Part shown: piece after piece, positions 1-7,672 of the stretch
Position numbering within the stretch: position 1 is the stretch's first letter
Layout of the letters: each line of letters begins with the position of its first letter
NCBI GenBank assembly: GCA_944321335.1
Contig: CALUKX010000013.1
Span: 1 to 48,692, forward strand
Source: an uncultured Phocaeicola sp.
GTDB lineage: Bacteria > Bacteroidota > Bacteroidia > Bacteroidales > Bacteroidaceae
Length of the DNA stretch: 48,692 nt
Reading direction: 5' to 3'
Program-made: the position numbers and the translations under genes
The notes under the pieces: generated by a model
What the model was told of the DNA's origin: nothing
Databases searched by the model: none
What the model saw: the letters and a program-made list of their open reading frames with translations, nothing else

Positions 1-28
1 ATTTACAGAATAAAAAACTATATTTTTA

Positions 29-77
29 GGATAATGCTGGGGTTTGGATAACTTTTGTTATCCGAAATTTCGGATAA
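29..77. repeat. cluster of overlapping palindromes
   Basis: GGATAAC (46-52) pairs with GTTATCC (57-63) around a 4-nt loop. The overlapping 58-77 is a perfect 20-bp palindrome, TTATCCGAAATTTCGGATAA. A further GGATAAT lies near 30. The middle arm can pair with either neighbour. The cluster is beyond the terminator of the transglutaminase-like gene and near the window edge, so it may be an operator or terminator of a gene outside the window. The function is not known. Confidence 0.5.
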
Positions 78-82
78 TAATA

Positions 83-126
83 AAGAATCGCTGCCACATC
101 TTTATCAGAATATGGCAGCGATTCTT
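83..126 (-). terminator. intrinsic terminator of the transglutaminase-like gene
   Basis: Perfect 14-bp arms, AAGAATCGCTGCCA (83-96) and its complement (113-126), are separated by a 16-nt loop. On the minus strand the stem is followed by a T-rich run (TTTATTATTA). It lies 24 bp beyond the stop codon at 150. Confidence 0.8.
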
Positions 127-149
127 GCGTTCAGGGATGAATACAGACG

Positions 150-1568
150 TTACTCTACCCTATATTCGATTGCTGCTGTATAGCCTGTATCACCGGGAAG
201 CTGCACAGAGATACGCAAAACACCCCGCTGAGAAGGTATCACAGTAATATTGCTGATGCCATTGGCGTCGTCGACCCATTCGGTAAACCATTGGGTGCCG
301 TTGATGACAGCCAACTTGCCGGGAGTCTTCTTCTGCAGACGGAAAGTATAGGCTTCTCCTACGTGCAATACATCGGTTATCGGAGCAGCCCACAGACGAT
401 AGGAGAAATTGCCGGCATAGCAGAACTTGGGCATGGCCGTGACTTTTCCCATACGGACAGCTTGAAGCAAGGCCGATCCGTTCACTCCTACTTCCTTCCA
501 CTTGTCGGGGTTATAGTTGGTGAGCTGACGTAACTCGGGCATACTGTATGGCTTGGTTTTCTCCAGATTGGCGTAATCGGCCATTGTGGGTTGAGCCACT
601 TCGTATTTGAGCATCGATGAGTATTGGGAGCTTCCTTTCTTGGCGGAAAGGAGGAGTTTTCCGGGCATGTCGGGTACATAATCGACCGTATAGGTGTTTC
701 CCTGCCGGGTCCAGTCCTTTGCCAGAAGGAATCGTTTGTCGGAGGAGATGATGGCCAAATCTTCGGCATCGATATTCTCGATGACAAAACGATAGGTTGT
801 CCCGATACGAAGTACACGCTCCATCGGTATCTGCTTGAACTTGACACGGATTTTGGATACTTCGCAATGGAATTCGGGTACATCCATCCGTTTCTGCAGG
901 GCTTTCTGCAGAATGGAAGCTCCGTCGAGACCATATCCGGCCAACATAGGAGCCAGTCCCGGCAAACGGTAGAACTGTTCTTTGGTGACAGGTGTGGGAA
1001 GAAGCTGCCACATGGATTCGTCGGGCAGATGGGTGAAGATGAGCCAATGCGGATCGACATTGAACCAGCTCATGTCGTTATCTGAACGGTAGAACATACG
1101 TCCCTTAACACTTCCGGCTCCCCAGGTGGGGTCGACCAGAATTCCGCTGAAACGTTCGGGTTCGGTCACCACAAAAAGCCAGGCATGGCCGTCGGTAGAT
1201 ACTTCGTGATCGACCGTGTTCCGGCTTATCCCCGAGATAATACGGCAATCGAGGCCCACACAAGCAGCTATAGCTTGATACAGTTCGCAGTAGGCCTGAC
1301 ATACCCCCCGACGGTAATCGTAACATTCGTCGGCGGTATAGATGCTGTAGGTCGTATCGTAAGCAATGTTACGGATCATCCAACGGTAGATGGCTTCGGC
1401 TTTTTCGTATGAGGTGACGGCACCGGCAGTTATGCTTTGGGCCAGTGCGCTGTAGTCGCGTGTAGTGGTTGGTGCCACCGAAGATATCCCCGTCTGCAAC
1501 GGCGGACAAGCGCCGGCGGGATAAAGAGAAGATGCCGCCAAAAAACAGGCGAATAGTGATTTTTTCAT
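150..1568 (-). CDS. secreted transglutaminase-like (cysteine protease fold) protein
   Basis: 472 aa. The N-terminus is a signal peptide (Lys2-Lys3, then a hydrophobic stretch) ending PAGA-Cys21, which could be a loose lipobox, so it may be a lipoprotein. Residues about 50-150 form a transglutaminase-like core: the GVCQAY motif with Cys90, GHAW with His128 and VDPTW with Asp146 give the expected Cys-His-Asp triad in order. The remaining roughly 300 residues look like beta-rich repeats of unknown role. Such proteins in Bacteroidetes are usually exported and may cleave or cross-link peptides; the substrate cannot be inferred. The gene is monocistronic, with its own promoter (1597-1604) and terminator (83-126). 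The fold is fairly secure, the biochemical role is not. Confidence 0.8.
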   Translation of the reverse strand: MKKSLFACFLAASSLYPAGACPPLQTGISSVAPTTTRDYSALAQSITAGAVTSYEKAEAIYRWMIRNIAYDTTYSIYTADECYDYRRGVCQAYCELYQAIAACVGLDCRIISGISRNTVDHEVSTDGHAWLFVVTEPERFSGILVDPTWGAGSVKGRMFYRSDNDMSWFNVDPHWLIFTHLPDESMWQLLPTPVTKEQFYRLPGLAPMLAGYGLDGASILQKALQKRMDVPEFHCEVSKIRVKFKQIPMERVLRIGTTYRFVIENIDAEDLAIISSDKRFLLAKDWTRQGNTYTVDYVPDMPGKLLLSAKKGSSQYSSMLKYEVAQPTMADYANLEKTKPYSMPELRQLTNYNPDKWKEVGVNGSALLQAVRMGKVTAMPKFCYAGNFSYRLWAAPITDVLHVGEAYTFRLQKKTPGKLAVINGTQWFTEWVDDANGISNITVIPSQRGVLRISVQLPGDTGYTAAIEYRVE

Positions 1569-1596
1569 TGCCAGCTAAAGTTTTTATGATTCACGA

Positions 1597-1604
1597 CAAA
1601 GATA
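1597..1604 (-). promoter_or_regulatory. -7 promoter element of the transglutaminase-like gene
   Basis: TATCTTTG on the minus strand matches the Bacteroidetes -7 consensus TAnnTTTG, 28 bp upstream of the start codon at 1568. No good -33 TTTG is seen. Confidence 0.55.
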
Positions 1605-1661
1605 CGTTTTTTTGACTAAAATTATCCGAAGTTGTAAAAATAGATTTTGGAAGAATTATCT

Positions 1662-1669
1662 TACCTTTG
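1662..1669 (+). promoter_or_regulatory. -7 promoter element of gmd-fcl
   Basis: TACCTTTG fits TAnnTTTG, 35 bp before the gmd ATG at 1705. It is divergent from the transglutaminase promoter. Confidence 0.55.
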
Positions 1670-1704
1670 TAAAAGTATTACATAGAAACTAATAGTTGAT
1701 ATAC

Positions 1705-2796
1705 ATGAAAAAAGTTGCGCTTATAACTGGCATTACAGGTCAGGACGGTTCGTTTCTGGCCGAGTTTCTCATTGAAAAAGGTTATGAAGTACACGGCATC
1801 CTGCGCCGTTCGTCTTCGTTCAATACAGGACGTATCGAACATCTGTATCTGGATGAATGGGTACGCGATATGAAGAAGTCGAGATTGGTGAACCTGCATT
1901 GGGGCGATATGACCGATTCGAGTTCGTTGATCCGAATTATCAGCATGATCCGTCCGACAGAGATTTATAATCTGGCGGCTCAGAGCCACGTGAAGGTTTC
2001 GTTTGATGTGCCGGAATATACGGCGGAAACCGATGCGGTGGGTACACTGAGATTGCTGGAAGCGGTGCGTATCTGCGGATTGGAGAAGACTTGCCGCATC
2101 TATCAGGCTTCGACTTCGGAACTGTTCGGTAAGGTGCAGGAAGTACCTCAGAAGGAGACTACCCCATTCTATCCGCGTTCGCCATACGGTGTGGCAAAGC
2201 AGTACGGTTTCTGGATCACGAAGAATTACCGCGAGAGCTACGGAATGTTTGCCGTAAACGGTATCCTGTTCAATCATGAGAGTGAGCGTAGAGGCGAGAA
2301 TTTCGTTACACGCAAGATTACATTGGCTGCCGCACGTATCAAGCAGGGATTCCAGGATAAGCTGTATCTGGGTAATCTGGATGCACGGCGCGACTGGGGA
2401 TATGCGAAGGATTACGTGGAATGTATGTGGCTGATCCTGCAACACAAAACACCGGAGGATTTCGTGATCGCTACGGGAGAGATGCATACGGTACGGGAAT
2501 TCTGTACGCTGGCTTTCAAGTTTCTGGGTATCAACCTGAAGTGGGAAGGCAAAGGCGTGAAGGAGAAAGGTATCGATACGGCTACCGGAAAAGTGCTGGT
2601 GGAAGTGGATCCGAAGTATTTCCGTCCGTGTGAGGTGGAACAGCTGTTGGGCGATCCGACCAAGGCAAAGACCTTGCTGGGTTGGAATCCGACCAAGACT
2701 CCGTTCGAGGAACTGGTACGCCTGATGGTGGAAAACGATATGAAGTTTGTGAAAAAGCTGCACATGAAAGCACAGCTGGATAAAGACGATTTATAA
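1705..2796 (+). CDS. gmd: GDP-mannose 4,6-dehydratase
   Basis: 363 aa, cytosolic. It converts GDP-D-mannose to GDP-4-keto-6-deoxymannose, the first step of de novo GDP-L-fucose synthesis. It is an extended short-chain dehydrogenase: the NADP-binding glycine motif TGITGQDG spans residues 8-15, the catalytic STSE is near residues 136-139, and the YxxxK pair is Tyr161/Lys165. Length and full-length family resemblance are normal. I chose the ATG at 1705 (MKKVALITG) over an in-frame TTG at 1696, because the glycine motif then sits at the usual distance from the N-terminus. fcl follows after 12 bp, so the two form an operon and act in sequence. Confidence 0.96.
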   Translation: MKKVALITGITGQDGSFLAEFLIEKGYEVHGILRRSSSFNTGRIEHLYLDEWVRDMKKSRLVNLHWGDMTDSSSLIRIISMIRPTEIYNLAAQSHVKVSFDVPEYTAETDAVGTLRLLEAVRICGLEKTCRIYQASTSELFGKVQEVPQKETTPFYPRSPYGVAKQYGFWITKNYRESYGMFAVNGILFNHESERRGENFVTRKITLAAARIKQGFQDKLYLGNLDARRDWGYAKDYVECMWLILQHKTPEDFVIATGEMHTVREFCTLAFKFLGINLKWEGKGVKEKGIDTATGKVLVEVDPKYFRPCEVEQLLGDPTKAKTLLGWNPTKTPFEELVRLMVENDMKFVKKLHMKAQLDKDDL

Positions 2797-2808
2797 GGAG
2801 GCGGAAAG
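2797..2808 (+). promoter_or_regulatory. Shine-Dalgarno-like site before fcl
   Basis: The 12-nt gmd-fcl spacer contains GGAGG about 8 nt before the fcl ATG. It is the only clear Shine-Dalgarno match I noticed in the window, where most starts lack one, as is usual in Bacteroidetes. Confidence 0.5.
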
Positions 2809-3909
2809 ATGTTGGAGAAATCGGCTAAGATTTACGTAGCGGGACATCACGGATTGGTGGGTTCGGCTATCTGGAATAACCTGAAAGCGAGAGGTTATGA
2901 AAATTTGGTTGGTAAATCACACCGTGAGTTGGATTTACTTGATCCGGTAGCGGTAAAGAAGTTCTTCGACGAGGAACAGCCGGATGCAGTGGTATTGGCA
3001 GCCGCTCATGTGGGTGGTATCATGGCCAATCTGCAGTATCGGGCGGATTTCATTTACCAGAATCTGCAGATCCAGCAGAACGTGATTGGTGAGAGTTTCC
3101 GTCATGGAGTGAAGAAACTTCTGTTTCTGGGTAGTACATGTATCTATCCGCGTGAAGCGCCGCAACCTATGAAAGAAGAGGTATTGCTTACCTCTCCGTT
3201 GGAATACACCAACGAGCCGTATGCGATTGCGAAGATTGCCGGACTGAAGATGTGTGAGAGTTTCAATCTGCAGTACGGAACAAATTACATTGCTGTAATG
3301 CCGACCAATCTGTACGGTCCGAACGATAATTTCCATCTGGAGAACAGCCACGTATTGCCTGCCATGATCCGCAAGATTCATCTGGCGAAATGCCTGAACG
3401 AGGGCGATTGGGATGCGGTACGCAAGGATATCAACCTTCGTCCCGTAGAAGGAGTGAACGGAAGCAACTCGAACGAGGAGATTCTGGAGAAACTGGCGAA
3501 GTTCGGTATCACTCCCGAAGCGGTAACATTGTGGGGCACTGGTACTCCGATGCGTGAGTTCCTGTGGAGCGAGGAAATGGCGGATGCAAGTGTACATGTA
3601 TTGCTGAACGTCGATTTCAAGGATACGTACAAGGAAGGCGACAAGGAAATCCGTAACTGCCATATCAATGTGGGTACAGGCAAGGAAGTTTCCATCAAGG
3701 AAGTGGCAGAGAAGATCATGAAGGAAATCGCTTTCAAAGGAGAACTCCGTTGGGATGCATCGAAACCGGACGGCACAATGCGTAAGCTGACCGATGTAAC
3801 AAAGCTGCATAACTTGGGTTGGCATCACAAGGTGGAGATAGACGAAGGTATCCATCGTCTGTACGAATGGTACCTGAAAGGTATCTGTATCAATCATCAG
3901 ACGGTATAA
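2809..3909 (+). CDS. fcl: GDP-L-fucose synthase (epimerase/reductase)
   Basis: 366 aa. It converts the Gmd product to GDP-L-fucose by 3,5-epimerisation and NADPH-dependent 4-reduction. SDR features: glycine motif in VAGHHGLVGSA (residues 10-20), Ser109, Cys111 (the likely epimerisation cysteine in GSTCIYP) and the Tyr138/Lys142 pair in EPYAIAK. It is about 45 residues longer than the E. coli enzyme because of an insertion near residues 200-235 (roughly GDWDAVRKDINLRPVEG and onward), which I take to be typical of the Bacteroidetes form. It is the second gene of gmd-fcl. GDP-fucose feeds fucosylation of capsules and glycoproteins. Confidence 0.96.
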   Translation: MLEKSAKIYVAGHHGLVGSAIWNNLKARGYENLVGKSHRELDLLDPVAVKKFFDEEQPDAVVLAAAHVGGIMANLQYRADFIYQNLQIQQNVIGESFRHGVKKLLFLGSTCIYPREAPQPMKEEVLLTSPLEYTNEPYAIAKIAGLKMCESFNLQYGTNYIAVMPTNLYGPNDNFHLENSHVLPAMIRKIHLAKCLNEGDWDAVRKDINLRPVEGVNGSNSNEEILEKLAKFGITPEAVTLWGTGTPMREFLWSEEMADASVHVLLNVDFKDTYKEGDKEIRNCHINVGTGKEVSIKEVAEKIMKEIAFKGELRWDASKPDGTMRKLTDVTKLHNLGWHHKVEIDEGIHRLYEWYLKGICINHQTV

Positions 3910-3980
3910 TTTTTCACAAGAAAATATCTTTTAATAATAAAAAAAATGAAATATTGCGTTTATTCATATAAAAAGAAGAT

Positions 3981-4016
3981 AAATGTGTAGATTTATTTCT
4001 GATAACTCACACATTT
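3981..4016. repeat. inverted repeat, possible operator of the small ORF/GNAT module
   Basis: AAATGTGT (3981-3988) and ACACATTT (4009-4016) are perfect 8-bp arms with a 20-bp spacer. They end 17 bp before the -7 element at 4033, where an autoregulatory antitoxin would be expected to bind. Operator function is inferred from position alone. Confidence 0.35.
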
Positions 4017-4032
4017 TATAAGTTTTATATTA

Positions 4033-4040
4033 TAACTTTG
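4033..4040 (+). promoter_or_regulatory. -7 promoter element of the 55-aa ORF
   Basis: TAACTTTG fits TAnnTTTG and lies 17 bp before the ATG at 4058. Confidence 0.5.
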
Positions 4041-4057
4041 TAAAACAATAAACAATT

Positions 4058-4225
4058 ATGGCAATTTTCATTAAAACATTACCGACATTAGAAGGCAAGG
4101 TTGCAGATCGCTTCTATAAGAAAGCAGCCCAAGCTGAGAGCAAACGAGCTTCTGTTGATTTTTCAAGAGAAGTTCAAATGACTCGTGCAATATTGGCAAA
4201 ATCTAAAGCAAGCAAGAAATCGTGA
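4058..4225 (+). CDS. small antitoxin-like protein upstream of a GNAT remnant
   Basis: 55 aa, beginning MAIFIKTLPTLEGKVADRF; basic, with a Lys/Ser-rich tail. It has a -7 element and an inverted repeat upstream. Its TGA overlaps a GTG (4222-4224) that opens the reading frame of a broken GNAT acetyltransferase. This coupled order of small basic protein then GNAT is the layout of GNAT-type toxin-antitoxin modules (TacAT/AtaRT-like), so an antitoxin role is inferred from context. I do not recognise a ribbon-helix-helix domain with confidence, and the protein is shorter than DUF1778 antitoxins. It could instead be a conserved small companion gene. Confidence 0.6.
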   Translation: MAIFIKTLPTLEGKVADRFYKKAAQAESKRASVDFSREVQMTRAILAKSKASKKS

Positions 4226-4649
4226 GTTTTCTAGGCGACCATTGCTTCTTTATGGAGCTATCACCAGAACTAATTAGTAGATGTGGTAGTTTTTCCTGTG
4301 AGTAGGTCAGTTAGCCGTTTTTGACAAATTTCAAGGACTCCACCTTGGGAGTGAAATATTGGACTTTATAAAATCATGGTTCATTGACCCGTTAAATAAA
4401 ACAGAATGCAGATTTATTATAGTCGATGCAATCAACAAGCCCAAAGTTTTAGACTTTTATCAAAAGAATGGATTTGATTTTATTTTTTCATCTGATGAGG
4501 AAGAAATGAAATACCTTACTAATACTTCAGAGAGAACAAGTTTGCTGAAGAAGCTTTTTTATAAACTGTTTTCGTCCCGTAAACAAAATATTATTTTCAA
4601 GCAAACAAGACTCATGTATTTCGATTTAATTATTTTGAAAGGTTGCTAA
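4222..4649 (+). pseudogene. GNAT-family acetyltransferase, internally deleted and frame-broken
   Basis: From GTG 4222 the frame reads a GNAT-like N-terminus (ending in LSPELISRCGSFSCE) and stops at TAG 4303-4305. Directly after, in another frame, codons from 4305 read GQLAVFDKFQGLHLGSEIL and continue to a stop at 4649. This second part is the C-terminal half of a GNAT domain: the acetyl-CoA-binding Q/RxxGxG motif (FQGLHLGS), then a DFYQKNGF motif and a closing TRLMYFDL motif. The central part expected between them, including strands before motif A, is missing, so an internal deletion with frame change is the simplest explanation. Intact relatives are toxins or antibiotic-type acetyltransferases. 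This copy is very probably inactive. Confidence 0.75.
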
Positions 4650-4665
4650 GACTTTTATAAATGAT

Positions 4666-4705
4666 ATCAAAACTTGAATGGTGATTCAGCTATTCAAGTT
4701 TTGAT
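4666..4705 (+). terminator. strong hairpin between GNAT remnant and fkp
   Basis: Perfect 14-bp arms, ATCAAAACTTGAAT (4666-4679) and complement (4692-4705), with a 12-nt loop and a T-rich flank. It follows the GNAT stop by 16 bp and isolates fkp from upstream transcription. Confidence 0.65.
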
Positions 4706-4737
4706 GTTTTAGTATAAGATACTTATTATAATTATCG

Positions 4738-4745
4738 TATCTTTG
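4738..4745 (+). promoter_or_regulatory. -7 promoter element of fkp-fucP
   Basis: TATCTTTG, a full TAnnTTTG match, lies 25 bp before the ATG at 4771. Confidence 0.6.
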
Positions 4746-4770
4746 TCTATACAACAATAACACCAATACC

Positions 4771-7620
4771 ATGATGAAGAAATTACTCTCACTCCCACCC
4801 AATCTGGTGGAGTGTTTTCACGACATAGAACATAAGGACTGTAACGAATGGTTCTGTACTTCCGACCCGATTGGCAGTAAGCTGGGTTCGGGAGGCGGTA
4901 CGGCTTGGCTGCTCGAGGCTTGCAAGAACAAGGAGAAGCATACGGGCAGCCTGACCGACTGGCTGAAGCAGGAGAAGCGTATCTTACTGCATGCAGGGGG
5001 ACAGAGCCGACGTTTGCCGGGTTATGCACCTTCGGGAAAGATTCTCACTCCTATTCCGGTATTCCGTTGGGGACGGGGACAAAAGTTGACACAGAATCTG
5101 CTTTCGCTTCAGCTTCCGCTGTATGAGCAGCTGATGGAGATGGCTCCCGAAAGTCTGCATACATTGATTGCAAGTGGTGATGTGTATATCCGGGCAACGG
5201 AAGCGCTTCAGCCTATCCCCGAGGCTGATGTAGTGTGCTATGGTTTGTGGGTTGACCCGAATCTGGCAAAGAATCACGGGGTGTTCGTATCGTCGAGAAA
5301 GAATCCGGAGAAACTGGATTTCATGCTTCAGAAGCCAAGTGTAGAGGAATTGGGCAAACTGATGCAGGACTATCTGTTCCTGATGGATATCGGTATCTGG
5401 CTGTTGAGCGACAAGGCTGTGGAACTGATGGTCAATCGTTCGTATAAGAATGGGAAACTGGGTTTCTACGATATGTATTCGGAGTTCGGACTTGCATTGG
5501 GTGAACATCCGAAAATTGCGGATGAGGAACTGAACAGTCTGACAGTGGCTATCCTGCCTTTGCCGGGCGGTGAGTTCCATCATTATGGTACGAGCCGGGA
5601 GATGATTTCATCGACCTTGGCTGTACAGAACAGCGTAATCGACCAGCGGATGATTATGCACAAGAAAGTGAAACCGCATCCGGCTATCTTTATCCAGAAC
5701 GCGGAATGTGGTTATAAACTGACTGCAGAGAATTCGGAATTGTGGATTGAGAACAGTTGTGTGAGCAGAAACTGGACACTGCACGACAAGAATATCATAA
5801 CAGGTGTACCGGCCAATGAGTGGACATTGAACGTAACGGAAGGGGTTTGTATCGATGTAGTTCCGATGGGTGAAACGGAGTATGCAGCTCGTCCCTACGG
5901 TTTCAACGATGCTTTCAAAGGCAGTCTGCTGAAAGAATCGACTTTGTATCAGGGAATGCCTGTAGGCCGATGGTTGGAGATGAGAGGCCTGAAAGCTGAC
6001 GAAATAGAACGGAACGACGATTTGCAGGCAGCACGTATCTTCCCTATCTGCAAGGACGTGGATGAACTGGGACTGGTTATGCGATGGATGACTTCGGAAC
6101 CGGAACTGGAGGCAGGAAAGACGGTTTGGATGAAGGCGAAGAAGGTATCGGCGGATGAGATTTCGGCTTATGCGAATCTACGGAGATTGGCAAGCCAACG
6201 CGAGGAGTTCCGCAAGGCAAGCTGGACAGCTCTGGCAAAGAATTACGAACGGAGCGTGTTCTATCAGCTGAATCTGCAGGAGGCAGCGGAAGAGTATGCG
6301 AAACATGGACTGCAGTTGCCCGACGAGTTGTCTGATTCGGCTCCTACCCTGACCCGCATCAGCGATGCGATGTTCCGTGCGAAGACGTTGGAATTGGAAG
6401 GGGCTTCATCAGAAAAAGTTAAGGAACAGGAGGAGAAGGCTTTCGGACTTATGCGTGAAGGGCTGACTCAGACTGTCAATCATAAACAACGCCCGAAGAT
6501 GTCGGTGTATGCCGATCAGATTGTGTGGGGACGTAGTCCGGTCCGTATCGACCTGGCTGGAGGTTGGACTGATACTCCTCCATACAGCTTGATGGAGGGG
6601 GGGAATGTAGTGAATATCGCTATCGAGCTCAACGGACAGCCTCCGTTGCAGGTATATATCAAGCCAAGCAAGGATTACAAGGTGATTCTGCGTTCGATCG
6701 ATCTGGGCGCAATGGAAGTAGTATCGACCTACGAGGAACTGAGAGGGTTCAACAAGGTAGGTTCGCCATTCTCTATTCCGAAAGCGGCATTGGTGCTGGC
6801 AGGTTTCCACCCGGATTTTAGTGCCGAAAAATTTGTTTCGCTGGAAGAACAGTTGAAAGCTTTCGGCGCCGGTATCGAGGTAACATTGCTTTCGGCTATT
6901 CCGGCAGGTTCGGGACTGGGGACAAGCTCAATTCTGGCTTCGACGGTATTGGGAGCGGTAAACGATTTCTGCGGACTGAACTGGGACAAGCACGAAATAG
7001 GCAGCCGTACACTGATATTGGAACAGTTGCTTACGACAGGTGGCGGATGGCAGGATCAGTACGGAGGTGTGTTGCAGGGTGTGAAACTGCTTCAGACTCA
7101 ACCGGGATGGAACCAGGAACCGATGGTGCGATGGTTGCCCGAACATCTGTTTACCGAAGACGAGTATCGGAAGTGCCATCTGCTGTATTATACAGGTATC
7201 ACACGAACGGCTAAAGGGATTCTGGCGGAAATAGTAAGAGGAATGTTCCTGAACTCGACCGAGCACCTGAATCTGCTGGGACAGATGAAGCAGCATGCAC
7301 TCGACCTCTACGACGCTATCCAACGGAACAGTTTCGAGGAGATGGGACGCTTGATACGGAAAACATGGCAACAGAACCAGCGACTTGATGCAGGAACGAA
7401 TCCCGAAGCAGTGGCGGCATTGACACGACAGGTAGACGACCTATGTCTGGGATATAAATTGCCGGGGGCAGGTGGTGGAGGTTATCTGTATATGGTAGCC
7501 AAGGATCCGGAAGCTGCATTACGTATCCGGAAGATACTGACACAGAACCCGCCTAACGCACGGGCACGCTTCGTAGAGATGAGTTTGTCGGAAAAAGGAT
7601 TGGAGGTAAGCCGAAGCTGA
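4771..7620 (+). CDS. fkp: bifunctional L-fucokinase / fucose-1-phosphate guanylyltransferase
   Basis: 949 aa, matching the length of Bacteroides Fkp, with near full-length resemblance to what I remember of that protein. The N-terminal half is the GDP-fucose pyrophosphorylase: the nucleotide-binding motif HAGGQSRRLPGYAPSGK is near residues 73-89. The C-terminal part is a GHMP kinase: RSPVRIDLAGGWTDTPP near residue 590, the ATP loop PAGSGLGTSS near residues 711-720, and GAGGGGY near residue 905. It phosphorylates L-fucose and then makes GDP-fucose, allowing host fucose to be placed on capsules and glycoproteins. fucP follows after 52 bp. ATG at 4771 is followed by a second ATG; either may be used. 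Confidence 0.97.
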   Translation: MMKKLLSLPPNLVECFHDIEHKDCNEWFCTSDPIGSKLGSGGGTAWLLEACKNKEKHTGSLTDWLKQEKRILLHAGGQSRRLPGYAPSGKILTPIPVFRWGRGQKLTQNLLSLQLPLYEQLMEMAPESLHTLIASGDVYIRATEALQPIPEADVVCYGLWVDPNLAKNHGVFVSSRKNPEKLDFMLQKPSVEELGKLMQDYLFLMDIGIWLLSDKAVELMVNRSYKNGKLGFYDMYSEFGLALGEHPKIADEELNSLTVAILPLPGGEFHHYGTSREMISSTLAVQNSVIDQRMIMHKKVKPHPAIFIQNAECGYKLTAENSELWIENSCVSRNWTLHDKNIITGVPANEWTLNVTEGVCIDVVPMGETEYAARPYGFNDAFKGSLLKESTLYQGMPVGRWLEMRGLKADEIERNDDLQAARIFPICKDVDELGLVMRWMTSEPELEAGKTVWMKAKKVSADEISAYANLRRLASQREEFRKASWTALAKNYERSVFYQLNLQEAAEEYAKHGLQLPDELSDSAPTLTRISDAMFRAKTLELEGASSEKVKEQEEKAFGLMREGLTQTVNHKQRPKMSVYADQIVWGRSPVRIDLAGGWTDTPPYSLMEGGNVVNIAIELNGQPPLQVYIKPSKDYKVILRSIDLGAMEVVSTYEELRGFNKVGSPFSIPKAALVLAGFHPDFSAEKFVSLEEQLKAFGAGIEVTLLSAIPAGSGLGTSSILASTVLGAVNDFCGLNWDKHEIGSRTLILEQLLTTGGGWQDQYGGVLQGVKLLQTQPGWNQEPMVRWLPEHLFTEDEYRKCHLLYYTGITRTAKGILAEIVRGMFLNSTEHLNLLGQMKQHALDLYDAIQRNSFEEMGRLIRKTWQQNQRLDAGTNPEAVAALTRQVDDLCLGYKLPGAGGGGYLYMVAKDPEAALRIRKILTQNPPNARARFVEMSLSEKGLEVSRS

Positions 7621-7672
7621 CAAGTCCGGCAAAAGCATTAAAAACAAGTAACAACAAAGATTGATCTGATAC

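Noticed and set aside
1678-2763. 361-codon open frame antisense to gmd
   Set aside because: It mirrors gmd and has no family resemblance. Similar antisense frames cover fcl, DUF1015 (17209-18189) and ftsK; they come from codon bias.
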